IMG/VR virus record: IMGVR_UViG_3300005549_000026
Span: 1 to 27,451 of that record
DNA length: 27,451 nt
Reading direction: 5' to 3' (one strand)
Origin: a virus
Shown: in pieces, positions 1 to 5,709 of the stretch
How positions within the stretch are numbered: the first letter of the stretch is position 1
How the letters are laid out: every line of letters starts with the position of its first letter
Translations under genes and position numbers: made by a program
Notes under the pieces: generated by a model
What the model was told of the DNA's origin: nothing
Database searches by the model: none
Seen by the model: only the letters and a program-made list of their open reading frames with translations

Positions 1-807
1 CATCAGTGCGGTTGCGGCGGCCACGAGGCCGTTCTGGTCCACGTGAACGTACCGGAGGGTCGAGCGGTGGTCCCGGTGCCCGAGCCACGCGCTCACGACG
101 GGAAGAGACACGCCCGCGCGCACGAGGCGACTGGCGGCCGTGTGGCGCAAGGCGTGCACCACGACCTCCGGGTCGCCCCGGGTCGAGGACACGACGTCCC
201 GGGCGGCCCTGAACACGTGGTTCAGGGTGGACTGGGAGAGGCCGCACCAGGGTCCCCGCTGTTGGGGGAGTCGCGTTCGCGCGACCCTGACGGCCTCTTC
301 AGTGAGGGGCACCCATCGGGCGTCCCCGTTCTTGCTGGTGGCCACCACGGCGTGCGGGCGCGGGCCCTCGAGCTCGAGGTCGGCCCACGTCAGGGCCAGG
401 CCCTCCCCGGCGCGCAGGCCGGTCTCGGCCAGGAACTGCACCAGGGACGCCACGGCCGGACCGTGCTTGCGCGGGAGGCACGCCTGGGCCAGCTGGGTCA
501 CCTCGGCCTCGGTCAGCCACCTCGTCCTTCCCTTCGGCTCCCTCTGCCACGGCATGGCGCGGGTGACCCCGGCCTGCTCGAGCACCGCGGACAGGGCCGA
601 CAGGTGACGGTTGCACGTGGCCGGGCCCAGGCCCACGGCCAACATGGCGGCCACCATTCGGCGGAGGTCGGCGTCCGTGACGCGCGAGGCCGCCTTCTCG
701 CCCAGGAAGCGCACGCACCGCTGAGCGCGGCTATAGGCCACGTCCCCGGCCCGCTGGCGGTTGAAGCGCGCGTCGCGGGCCTGGGCCAGGGCGTCGGAGA
801 GCTTCAC
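1..807 (-). CDS. int: Tyrosine recombinase (phage integrase), 3' end cut by window edge
   Basis: Site-specific recombinase that would catalyse phage integration and excision. The frame is open for 269 codons and runs off the left edge. An N-terminal SAM-like DNA-binding region (about residues 1-85) precedes the catalytic domain. All expected active-site elements are visible: Arg132 in ETGLRAGEGLALTW, the beta-hairpin Lys159 in ATSKNGDARWVPL, His218/Arg221 in HALRHTAASRL, His244 in WLGHRDH and Tyr253 in STLRYVHV. Family members of this type are about 270-330 residues, so only a short tail is missing. The GTG start at 807 is chosen because it overlaps the upstream stop (GTGA), which suggests translational coupling. 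Two 17-bp direct repeats lie 0.4-0.5 kb upstream. Family assignment is firm; whether it is active, and its attachment site, cannot be seen. Confidence 0.95.
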   Translation of the reverse strand, partial: MKLSDALAQARDARFNRQRAGDVAYSRAQRCVRFLGEKAASRVTDADLRRMVAAMLAVGLGPATCNRHLSALSAVLEQAGVTRAMPWQREPKGRTRWLTEAEVTQLAQACLPRKHGPAVASLVQFLAETGLRAGEGLALTWADLELEGPRPHAVVATSKNGDARWVPLTEEAVRVARTRLPQQRGPWCGLSQSTLNHVFRAARDVVSSTRGDPEVVVHALRHTAASRLVRAGVSLPVVSAWLGHRDHRSTLRYVHVDQNGLVAAATALM

Positions 808-1067
808 GATACCGCACCCCGCAAGAACTCGGCGATCTCGTTCACCCAAGCCCGCCAGTCGCGAGCGGCCTTCAGGGCCGCCTTCCGTTCGGACGTGCTG
901 GCGGCCAGGGTGGCCACGAGCATGGCCGCGCCCTCGGGGCTCACGGCGTACCCGTACAGCTTGCGGCGCTTGCCCCGGCGCTCGTACACGGCCCAGTGGT
1001 CGGACCAGCCCTCGTCCCCGGCCCGCTCGGGCACGAACTCGAGCTCAATGGTGCCCAGGCGGATCAC
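804..1067 (-). CDS. Small hypothetical protein upstream of integrase
   Basis: Predicted 87-residue protein of unknown function. The N-terminal half looks beta-rich (MIRLGTIELEFVP, WAVYERRGKRRKLYGY) and the C-terminal half helical (ERKAALKAARDWRAWVNEIA). The GTG start at 1067 overlaps the stop of the upstream 76-residue gene (GTGA), and its own stop overlaps the integrase start in the same way, so three genes form a coupled cassette. A longer in-frame start further upstream would overlap the previous gene extensively and gives an Arg/Gly/Pro-rich N-terminus typical of shadow reading, so I reject it. Position directly before an integrase is compatible with an excisionase or directionality factor, but no helix-turn-helix is clear. 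No family recognised. Confidence 0.7.
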   Translation of the reverse strand: MIRLGTIELEFVPERAGDEGWSDHWAVYERRGKRRKLYGYAVSPEGAAMLVATLAASTSERKAALKAARDWRAWVNEIAEFLRGAVS

Positions 1068-1294
1068 GGCCGAACCTTCGCCATCTTGTGCGCCAGGTGT
1101 TCCTTCGCGGCGTACGCGGCCACGATCTTGGCCGACAGGGCATCGGGCGGGATGCCGCGGTCCTGTCGCCCGAGCACCCGCCACTCGCACCCGTGGGCCC
1201 TTCCGAGCAGCTTGCGCGCCTGGCGCCGGCCAGCGCGGCTAGTGTCCGTCAGCCGTTTCAAGCGCTCGGTCCAATGCTTTCGTCCTGACGCCAT
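1064..1294 (-). CDS. Small basic hypothetical protein
   Basis: Predicted 76-residue basic protein beginning MASGRKHWTERLKRL. Many Arg/Lys residues and predicted helices (RQARKLLGRAHG, DALSAKIVAAYAAKEHLAHK) would suit a nucleic-acid-binding role, but this is inference only. ATG at 1294 lies 11 bases after the upstream gene's stop. The stop overlaps the next gene's GTG start by four bases. The C-terminal half is more convincing as coding sequence than the longer upstream extension of this frame, which is Arg/Gly/Pro-rich and antisense-like. One copy of a 17-bp direct repeat lies inside the gene, encoding part of TSRAGR. No family recognised. Confidence 0.6.
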   Translation of the reverse strand: MASGRKHWTERLKRLTDTSRAGRRQARKLLGRAHGCEWRVLGRQDRGIPPDALSAKIVAAYAAKEHLAHKMAKVRP

Positions 1295-1326
1295 GGTGTT
1301 GAAGTCTACCCGGCCAGCGCGGCTAG
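1226..1326. repeat. Pair of exact 17-bp direct repeats near integrase
   Basis: CCGGCCAGCGCGGCTAG occurs at 1226-1242 and again at 1310-1326, 84 bases apart start to start. One copy lies within the 76-residue gene. The other spans the 3' end and stop codon of the 86-residue gene and the short gap after it. The two are read in different coding contexts. The proximity to an integrase makes arm-type or accessory protein binding sites conceivable, but a chance or duplication-derived repeat in GC-rich DNA is equally possible. Confidence 0.5.
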
Positions 1327-1566
1327 CGCTAGGCCGAAGGGGAGAAAGGGGCGGGGGCCACCCGGCCCCTGGATCGTCCGCCGGATGGCCCGGGCGAGGG
1401 CCCGTTCCACCCGCCGGCACCGTGCCCGGGCCACCCGGCGCCGCCGTGCGCGTTGCGCGTACCCTCGCGCGTCCTCGGGCTCGGGCCCGCACTCGACGGC
1501 CACGAGGGCCGCGAACGCGAGGGCCTGAAGGGCCCATAGCTTGGCAAGGCGGTCGGTCACGCGCAT
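1306..1566 (-). CDS. Small Arg-rich protein with N-terminal hydrophobic segment
   Basis: Predicted 86-residue protein. Residues about 10-24 (LWALQALAFAALVAV) could form a membrane segment or an uncleaved signal anchor. The middle is extremely Arg-rich (ARRRRVARARCRRVERALARAIRR), and the last residues (FGLALAALAG) are again hydrophobic. The ATG at 1566 follows the upstream stop by 13 bases and no strong Shine-Dalgarno is visible. A small membrane protein of the phage accessory region is the best description. No family recognised, and the composition means spurious coding cannot be excluded. Confidence 0.5.
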   Translation of the reverse strand: MRVTDRLAKLWALQALAFAALVAVECGPEPEDARGYAQRARRRRVARARCRRVERALARAIRRTIQGPGGPRPFLPFGLALAALAG

Positions 1567-1579
1567 GAGAGCCGGGGTG

Positions 1580-2155
1580 CTACGCGGACCGAACGGGGCC
1601 CCACGGGATTATTCCGTCCCGGAGCGCGACCCATACGATGGCTTGGAACGCGCTCGGGGCGAGGCGCACGGCCCGGGCTCCTTGGACGTACGCGCGCTCG
1701 ATCGTGGCGTACCAACGCGCCCCGCCGCCCTCCGGGAGGCCCGCGGCCCGGGCGGCCCACCGGTCCACGGTCACGCACCCGGGGTCGCCCGCAAGGTTCC
1801 GGGCGAAGCGCGACACCTTGGGCCCGGCCGGCGCGCCCTCGCCCCGCAGGACGGCCACGGCCTTGCGCACGTTCGCGCCGTAGGTCGGCATGGGCGGGAG
1901 GGCCTCGCCATCGCGCCACGCGCGCAGGAAGGCCGGGAGGCGCGCCACGACGTCGTCCCACCGGCCGGCCGGGGAGAGGACGGCGGCCGCGTCCGTGGCG
2001 CGCCGGTCTGGGATGCCGAGCTCGCGCGCCATGGCCCGGATGCGCTCGCCCTCGCGCCAGTACCACGGCTCGGTCCGCAGGAGGGCCGGGCGGAGAGAGA
2101 CCGCGCGCCGGAAGCGCGCGAGGAGAAGTGCGGTCGTCGGTTCGGAGTGTAGCAT
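1580..2155 (-). CDS. Conserved phage hypothetical protein (VTVDRWAAR motif)
   Basis: Predicted 191-residue, mainly helical soluble protein of unknown function. A central block (about residues 100-150) contains KVSRFARNLAGDP followed by CVTVDRWAARAAG. The C-terminal part reads YATIERAYVQGARA and APSAFQAIVWVALR. This pattern (a helix with a 'K(V/I)..F..N..GD' element, then 'VT(V/I)DRWA.R', then 'QAI.W') resembles a family of small phage proteins I know as uncharacterised (DUF7178-like). The assignment is from memory and tentative. The gene starts at ATG 2155, just downstream of a strong hairpin that separates it from the DUF932 gene, and is followed closely by the 86-residue gene. Confidence 0.75.
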   Translation of the reverse strand: MLHSEPTTALLLARFRRAVSLRPALLRTEPWYWREGERIRAMARELGIPDRRATDAAAVLSPAGRWDDVVARLPAFLRAWRDGEALPPMPTYGANVRKAVAVLRGEGAPAGPKVSRFARNLAGDPGCVTVDRWAARAAGLPEGGGARWYATIERAYVQGARAVRLAPSAFQAIVWVALRDGIIPWGPVRSA

Positions 2156-2181
2156 GGTGTCTTTACCCTACCCCATGAAAC

Positions 2182-2214
2182 GGCCCCGGGCCCGCGCGGT
2201 GCGAGTCCGGGGCC
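2182..2214 (-). terminator. GC-rich hairpin between DUF932 gene and 191-residue gene
   Basis: GGCCCCGG (2182-2189) and CCGGGGCC (2207-2214) form a perfect 8-bp stem with a 17-base loop. On the minus strand it is followed by GTTTCAT, a weak U-rich tail. It sits between the stop of the DUF932 gene (2236) and the next start (2155), so it could act as a terminator or attenuator for minus-strand transcription. Confidence 0.45.
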
Positions 2215-2235
2215 GGGCGTGCCGGGTGGGAGAAA

Positions 2236-3264
2236 CTACCCCGCGCCCGCCAATTCCAACGCCACGCGACGGGCCACGCGCTTGATCTGGGCCCCGCGGC
2301 CCAGGAGCCTGTCCCCGGCGCTCTCCTGGACGCGCGGGCGCCCGTGGTCCGCCCAGTGCGTCACGGCCTCAAGGGCCGCGTAGTACGTGCCGGCCACGAG
2401 GGCCTGCCGCTCGTGCTCCAATTCCCGCACCCACGCGCCCACGGTCTCCCGCGCGCGCTCGCGCTGCCGGTCCCACGCGGCCCCCTCCTTCGGGTCGGCC
2501 GGGCGCTCCTCGGCCACGGCCGGGAACACGATCGACGCCACGCGCGCGAAGTACTCCCCGGCCTGGGCCACGGTCACGTCGCGCGCCGCAAGGAACTCGG
2601 CCCCGGACTGGAGTTCGGCCAGCTGCAGTCGGCCGGCCGCGACCATCCCCTCCGCGGCCTTCAACCGGGCCGTGAGGTCGCCAGTGTGCTGGATCCGGAA
2701 GCCCACGCGTTCGCCGTCGGCCGCGCCGAGGGCCGCGCCGTACGTGTTGGCGCACACGATCCGGACCTCCGTCCCGAACCCGCGGAGGGCCGTGCTGCTG
2801 TCGAATGAGTTGAGCAGTGCGAGGTACGTGCTCGTGCGGTCGTCCCGGTTGAGGCCCACGCCGTACGACCCGACCTTGAGCAGCAAGAACAGCTTGCGTC
2901 CGCCGTGGGTGGTGCCCACGGTCTCCAGCTGAACGCCCGGGTGGGCCTCGGCGGCCTCGGCCAGCGCCAGAACGTCCTCGTGCGTCACGAGGGAGTAATC
3001 CGCGGAGACCGTGGCCAGGAAACGCCGGTCGGGCAGGAAGGCCGGCCCGAGCGGGTTCGGGGTCTCGGCCACCACGCCGCGCGCGTCGGGCACGGCGTCG
3101 CCGATGCCCCATTCGAGCGGCACCAACACCGGCTCCCACGGCACGGCCCTCCGGAACCCTTCGCGCACGGTCAGACCGCCGCGCTCCACCACCGTCCCGA
3201 GCCCGTGCCAAGCGGGCGCCCCGACGAGCACGAGCCCGTCCCGATTCGTGATTGCATGCGACAT
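2236..3264 (-). CDS. DUF932 / TIGR03299 phage-plasmid protein
   Basis: Predicted 342-residue protein with the hallmarks of the DUF932 (TIGR03299) family found on phages and plasmids: an N-terminal MSHAITNRDG and PAWHGLGTVV (residues about 17-26), a middle part with YSLVTHEDVL and GGRKLFLLLKVG, then LLNSFDSSTALR and VRIVCANTYGAAL, followed by a helical C-terminal half. The biochemical function of the family is not established. The length matches typical members (about 300-400 residues). The ATG at 3264 has a good Shine-Dalgarno (GGGAG, 7 bases upstream). Hairpin-forming sequences lie on both sides, so the gene may be its own transcription unit. Confidence 0.92.
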   Translation of the reverse strand: MSHAITNRDGLVLVGAPAWHGLGTVVERGGLTVREGFRRAVPWEPVLVPLEWGIGDAVPDARGVVAETPNPLGPAFLPDRRFLATVSADYSLVTHEDVLALAEAAEAHPGVQLETVGTTHGGRKLFLLLKVGSYGVGLNRDDRTSTYLALLNSFDSSTALRGFGTEVRIVCANTYGAALGAADGERVGFRIQHTGDLTARLKAAEGMVAAGRLQLAELQSGAEFLAARDVTVAQAGEYFARVASIVFPAVAEERPADPKEGAAWDRQRERARETVGAWVRELEHERQALVAGTYYAALEAVTHWADHGRPRVQESAGDRLLGRGAQIKRVARRVALELAGAG

Positions 3265-3278
3265 ACGTTTCTCCCGTT

Positions 3279-3311
3279 GCGGCCCGGCTCGTCAGCCGGC
3301 GGGCGGGCCGC
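3279..3311 (-). terminator. GC hairpin upstream of DUF932 gene
   Basis: GCGGC (3279-3283) pairs with GCCGC (3307-3311), and an inner CCGGC/GCCGG stem surrounds a 6-base loop. It lies in the 69-base gap between the small lipoprotein-like gene (ends 3334) and the DUF932 start. There is no U-tract, so it may be a weak terminator, an RNA structure near the ribosome-binding site, or chance in very GC-rich DNA. Confidence 0.25.
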
Positions 3312-3333
3312 GTGCCCGGTCCGGGACGGGCCC

Positions 3334-3675
3334 CTAGCGGGCGCCCGTTTCGCCAGTGTAGAGTGCGCCCACGACGGCCCCGGTCGTGGCGTCCACGGCC
3401 ACGGCCCGGACGGTCACCACGGGCCCGGGCGGCAGGGGCGGGCACGGGCCCGCGAGCTCGGGCCCGCCCGGCTTGGCCGCGCACCCGATCAAGAGGAGCT
3501 CGGCCGCAATGGCCAGTAGGCGCGCGCGCAGCATTGTGAGGCGCCAACCGAGGCCGAACGGGCGGCCGGGCCCGAGCGGGAGCGGGTCGTCCATGGCGGC
3601 CGTGCCGAGCCTGTGCGTGAGCTCGCGCCGGGCGGCCTCGGCGTTGATGCGGGCGAGGGTTTCGAGTGAGTGCAT
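3334..3675 (-). CDS. Small protein with internal lipoprotein-like signal
   Basis: Predicted 113-residue protein. The first 47 residues (MHSLETLARINAEAARR...) are helical and soluble. A second in-frame ATG (codon 48, MLRARLLAIAAELLLIGC) begins a basic, hydrophobic stretch ending in a canonical lipobox L-I-G-C, followed by the Pro-rich PGGPELAGPCPPLPPGP and a short beta-rich tail. From the internal start it would be a 66-residue lipoprotein; from the first start, a protein with an internal membrane segment. Rz1-type outer spanins are short Pro-rich lipoproteins, but no inner-spanin partner overlaps here, so that identity is speculation. ATG 3675 follows the hexapeptide gene by 6 bases. Confidence 0.6.
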   Translation of the reverse strand: MHSLETLARINAEAARRELTHRLGTAAMDDPLPLGPGRPFGLGWRLTMLRARLLAIAAELLLIGCAAKPGGPELAGPCPPLPPGPVVTVRAVAVDATTGAVVGALYTGETGAR

Positions 3676-3681
3676 ACTTGT

Positions 3682-4224
3682 CTAGTCTTTCTGGGCCGTG
3701 GCGGCCCGTTTCGGCGTAACTGCCTTCCAGAACGCGCGCACCGTGGCCACGATGGCGCGCAGGTCCGCGGCCGCGGCGGGATCGTGGCGCGCGCACAACT
3801 TCCGCTGCAGCGCGGGCGTCCAGTCGGCCACGCGGTGCGACTCGCACCCGTAATGCAGGACGGGGACGCCGTCCGCGTCGCGGTGGGTGGTCCAGTCGTA
3901 TTTGGCCCAACCGGACAGGATCGGCGCGTCCGCAAGGTCGCGCGTCACGCTGGCCCAGGCGCCCACGCGGGCCCCGTCGCCCACGCGGGCCCAGGCGCCC
4001 ACGCGGGCCCGGGCGCCCACGCGGGCCCCGGCGCCCACGATGGCCCCGGCGCCCACGCTGGCCCCGGCGCCCACGCTGGCCCGGTCGCCCACGCCGGCCC
4101 GGTCGCCCACGCTGGCCCCGGCGCCCACGATGGCCCCGGCGCCCACGCTGGCCCAGGCGCCCACGCTGGCCATCGGGTGCACCGTGGCCGTAGGGTGAAC
4201 GACCGCCGTCCAGTGAACGCTCAC
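3682..4224 (-). CDS. Hexapeptide-repeat left-handed beta-helix protein, copy 1 (15 repeats)
   Basis: Predicted 180-residue protein. After MSVHWT come 15 consecutive hexapeptides of the form A-x-V-x-x-x, mostly A-(S/I/R)-V-G-(A/D)-(G/R/W), ending near residue 96. This is the left-handed parallel beta-helix signature of hexapeptide transferases, here extraordinarily regular; 15 repeats equals five triangular coils. The C-terminal domain (about 97-180) contains GVPVLHYGCESH, then a DWT motif, an RHDP and VRAFWKAV. That domain is homologous to the C-terminus of the protein encoded at 4685-5383. No catalytic His loop or CoA/substrate extension is visible, so acyltransferase activity is not supported. 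GTG 4224 overlaps the preceding stop (GTGA). Function unknown. Confidence 0.85.
   Translation of the reverse strand: MSVHWTAVVHPTATVHPMASVGAWASVGAGAIVGAGASVGDRAGVGDRASVGAGASVGAGAIVGAGARVGARARVGAWARVGDGARVGAWASVTRDLADAPILSGWAKYDWTTHRDADGVPVLHYGCESHRVADWTPALQRKLCARHDPAAAADLRAIVATVRAFWKAVTPKRAATAQKD
3948..4182. repeat. 18-bp tandem repeat tract encoding hexapeptides (copy 1)
   Basis: About a dozen near-identical 18-bp units run head to tail; in plus-strand orientation they are variants of GCCCACGCTGGCCCCGGC. They encode the hexapeptide repeats of the minus-strand gene and keep perfect frame. Variation is concentrated at a few positions (G/A/C at the Ser/Ile/Arg codon and the unit-end codons), which indicates expansion by slippage or unequal recombination. 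There are no unique spacers, so it is not a CRISPR array. Confidence 0.9.
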
Positions 4225-4559
4225 GGGCGCACCCCCGCGACCGGACGGGCCCGTTCTTCCGTACCCCCGTGCACAGTCTCCATGGTCCACAACACCGCGT
4301 CCTGATCGTGCGCGTCGCGCAGGGATTCGGCGATCTGGCGCACGGTCTCCTCGGTGTAGTCCCCGAGGAGCGTTACCACGAGCGAGAGTTCCGGCTCCCC
4401 GCGCCAGACACCGATTGCGGTCGTGAGGGTCGCCCCGTCGATCCCGAGGGTCGCAAGGGCGCCGATGGTGCGCTGCAGGATCGGGGCCGGGTCCTCGTCG
4501 ACCACGTCCGCGACCACGGACCACGCTCTCGAGCCCACGTAGAACGTCGCGCGTATCAT
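4221..4559 (-). CDS. Hypothetical 112-residue protein
   Basis: Predicted soluble alpha/beta protein of 112 residues starting MIRATFYVGSRAWSVVADVV. It has alternating beta segments (PELSLVVTLLGDY) and helices (EETVRQIAESLRDAHDQD, PAPILQRTIGALATLG). ATG 4559 overlaps the stop of the small membrane gene (ATGA), with an AAAGAGA-like ribosome-binding site inside that gene. Its own stop overlaps the GTG of hexapeptide copy 1. It lies between the two hexapeptide genes, in one tightly coupled operon, so it may share their process. No family recognised. Confidence 0.75.
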   Translation of the reverse strand: MIRATFYVGSRAWSVVADVVDEDPAPILQRTIGALATLGIDGATLTTAIGVWRGEPELSLVVTLLGDYTEETVRQIAESLRDAHDQDAVLWTMETVHGGTEERARPVAGVRP

Positions 4560-4672
4560 CGTCGTCTCTTTCTGTCGCTCCACGCCAGCACGAGCCCGAG
4601 GAACAGCGCGCACACGGCCACGGCGGCCGCGACGATCGCTGTACCTTTCTCCCGGGCCTCGTGCACCGACAC
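4556..4672 (-). CDS. Small single-span membrane protein (38 residues)
   Basis: Predicted 38-residue protein, MSVHEAREKG followed by one hydrophobic segment (TAIVAAAVAVCALFLGLVLA, residues 11-30) and a basic tail WSDRKRRR. This predicts a single transmembrane helix with a cytoplasmic basic C-terminus by the positive-inside rule. GTG 4672 is 13 bases after the previous stop, with an alternative GTG two codons later. The stop overlaps the next ATG (ATGA). It sits between the two hexapeptide proteins. Function unknown; small phage membrane proteins include holins and inhibitors, but nothing here decides. Confidence 0.6.
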   Translation of the reverse strand: MSVHEAREKGTAIVAAAVAVCALFLGLVLAWSDRKRRR

Positions 4673-4684
4673 GGAGTGTATTAC

Positions 4685-5383
4685 CTATCGGCCCTTGCGG
4701 GCGGTCGCTTGCACCGTTCGCCACGCGGCCCGCACGGCCGCGAGCACCATGTCGCGTTGCCCGTCCATCTCGGGCCCGTGCTGGCTGGACATGCGGATGC
4801 GTTCGGCTCGCGTCCATTTCCCGAGCGCGTGGCGCTCGCACCCGAACCGGAAGAACGGGCGCCCGCCCACGGTTTCGAGCGTCCACGGGTGACCGTTGTG
4901 GCCGGAGAGGACGAGAACGGCCCCGGCCGTCACGCGGGCCCCGTCGCCCACGATGGCCCCGTCGCCCACGATGGCCCCGTCGCCCACGCTGGCGGCGGGG
5001 CCCACGCTGGCCCCGGCGCCCACGCTGGCCCTGGCGCCCACGCTGGCCCGGTCGCCCACGCTGGCCCCGGCGCCCACGCTGGCCCGGTCGCCCACGCTGG
5101 CCCCGGCGCCCACGCTGGCCCCGGCGCCCACGCTGGCCCGGTCGCCCACGATGGCCCGGTCGCCCACGCTGGCCCGGTCGCCCACGCTGGCCCGGTCGCC
5201 CACGCTGGCCCCGGCGCCCACGCTGGCCCGGTCGCCCACGCCGGCCCCGGCGCCCACGCCGGCCCAGGCGCCCACGCGGGCCCAGGCGCCCACGCGGGCC
5301 GTCGGGTACACCATTGCCGTTTCGTGCACGCGCGCGGTCGGGTGAACGGTCACGGCTAGACGAGTGTAGGGCTCTTGTTCCAT
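4685..5383 (-). CDS. Hexapeptide-repeat left-handed beta-helix protein, copy 2 (24 repeats)
   Basis: Predicted 232-residue paralogue of the protein encoded at 3682-4224. After MEQEPYTRLA there are 24 consecutive A-x-V-x-x-x hexapeptides (for example ASVGAGASVGDR), that is eight triangular coils, ending at ARVTAG. The C-terminal domain contains GRPFFRFGCERH, GKWTRAER, an HGPEM segment and VRAAWRTV. It aligns with copy 1 as G-x-P-x4-G-C-E-x-H-x4-W-T ... H-x-P ... V-R-A-x-W-x2-V. The conserved Cys, His and Trp suggest a small structural or metal/ligand site, but no known catalytic motif is present. ATG 5383 is preferred over an upstream TTG; no strong Shine-Dalgarno is visible. It is the first gene after the 5.4-5.7 kb control region. 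Function unknown; scaffold or surface adhesion are options. Confidence 0.85.
   Translation of the reverse strand: MEQEPYTRLAVTVHPTARVHETAMVYPTARVGAWARVGAWAGVGAGAGVGDRASVGAGASVGDRASVGDRASVGDRAIVGDRASVGAGASVGAGASVGDRASVGAGASVGDRASVGARASVGAGASVGPAASVGDGAIVGDGAIVGDGARVTAGAVLVLSGHNGHPWTLETVGGRPFFRFGCERHALGKWTRAERIRMSSQHGPEMDGQRDMVLAAVRAAWRTVQATARKGR
4929..5308. repeat. 18-bp tandem repeat tract encoding hexapeptides (copy 2)
   Basis: About 21 near-identical 18-bp units in direct tandem, plus-strand form GCCCACGCTGGCCCCGGC or GCCCACGCTGGCCCGGTC, in frame with the minus-strand gene. The unit types are the same as those in the tract at 3948-4182, so the two tracts are long stretches of mutual homology that could recombine and change repeat number. 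Confidence 0.9.
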
Positions 5384-5709
5384 GGCCAAACAATAGCGGG
5401 CCGCGCCGAGGCGGGTCGGACAAAGGACAAAGAATTGAGACACGAATCGACGCAACTCGTTGCTCCGCCCGAGTTACGTCGCCCCAATTGTGCGCGTTCG
5501 AATCCGCGAAGGATGTCGGCAACCGTCGCAACCCCTTGTCAACACTGGAGATAGAATCAAAAGAGCCCGCGCCGAGGATTCGGCACAGGCTCTGCATCGC
5601 GCGCGCGGGCGCGGTGGGCGGGGCATGGGGGGACTTGGGAGCGGCTGCGATGTCGTATGCCCGCTCGTGAACCGGGGCGGTCAGGGAGCCCGTTACGGAA
5701 ACGTAATAG
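5384..5709 (-). promoter_or_regulatory. Non-coding control region upstream of the hexapeptide operon
   Basis: This 326-base stretch has no convincing gene. On the minus strand a perfect -35 hexamer TTGACA lies at 5542-5537. It is followed by two direct repeats, GGTTGCGAC and GGTTGCCGAC; no good -10 hexamer is seen at 16-18 bases, so the promoter may be activator-dependent or not sigma70-type. Other elements are a palindrome GCAACTCGTTGC (5452-5463), a heptamer tandem GGACAAAGGACAAA near 5418, and TTACGGAAACGTAA (5693-5706), an inverted repeat with a 4-base centre. These look like operator sites, but this is inference. A terminator lies inside the region and is listed separately. Confidence 0.5.
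5555..5593 (-). terminator. Rho-independent-type terminator, minus strand
   Basis: AGAGCC (5562-5567) pairs with GGCTCT (5588-5593), with an inner GCCGA/TCGGC stem and a 4-base loop. On the minus strand the hairpin is followed directly by TTTT and GATTCT. It would end transcription coming from the 5710-7400 genes just before the control region of the hexapeptide operon. Confidence 0.65.

Noticed and set aside
43-1242. Long plus-strand open frame opposite the integrase
   Set aside because: The minus strand encodes a full set of integrase catalytic motifs. The plus frame has shadow composition and no motif.
2190-2235. tRNA-like T-loop sequence (GGTGCGAGTCCGG)
   Set aside because: No acceptor stem, anticodon arm or D-arm could be paired around it; the segment is better explained as part of the GC hairpin.
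3948-5308. Repeat tracts considered as a CRISPR array
   Set aside because: Units are contiguous 18-bp tandem repeats without unique spacers and encode in-frame hexapeptides.
3682-5383. Annotation of the hexapeptide proteins as acetyltransferases
   Set aside because: They have the fold repeat only; the catalytic His loop, the acyl-acceptor site and typical C-terminal helices are missing.
4260-5597. Very long minus-strand frame reading through the second hexapeptide gene in a GRRGRRGQRG-type repeat
   Set aside because: It is the out-of-frame reading of the 18-bp tandem repeat; only its last 112 codons (from 4559) look like a gene.
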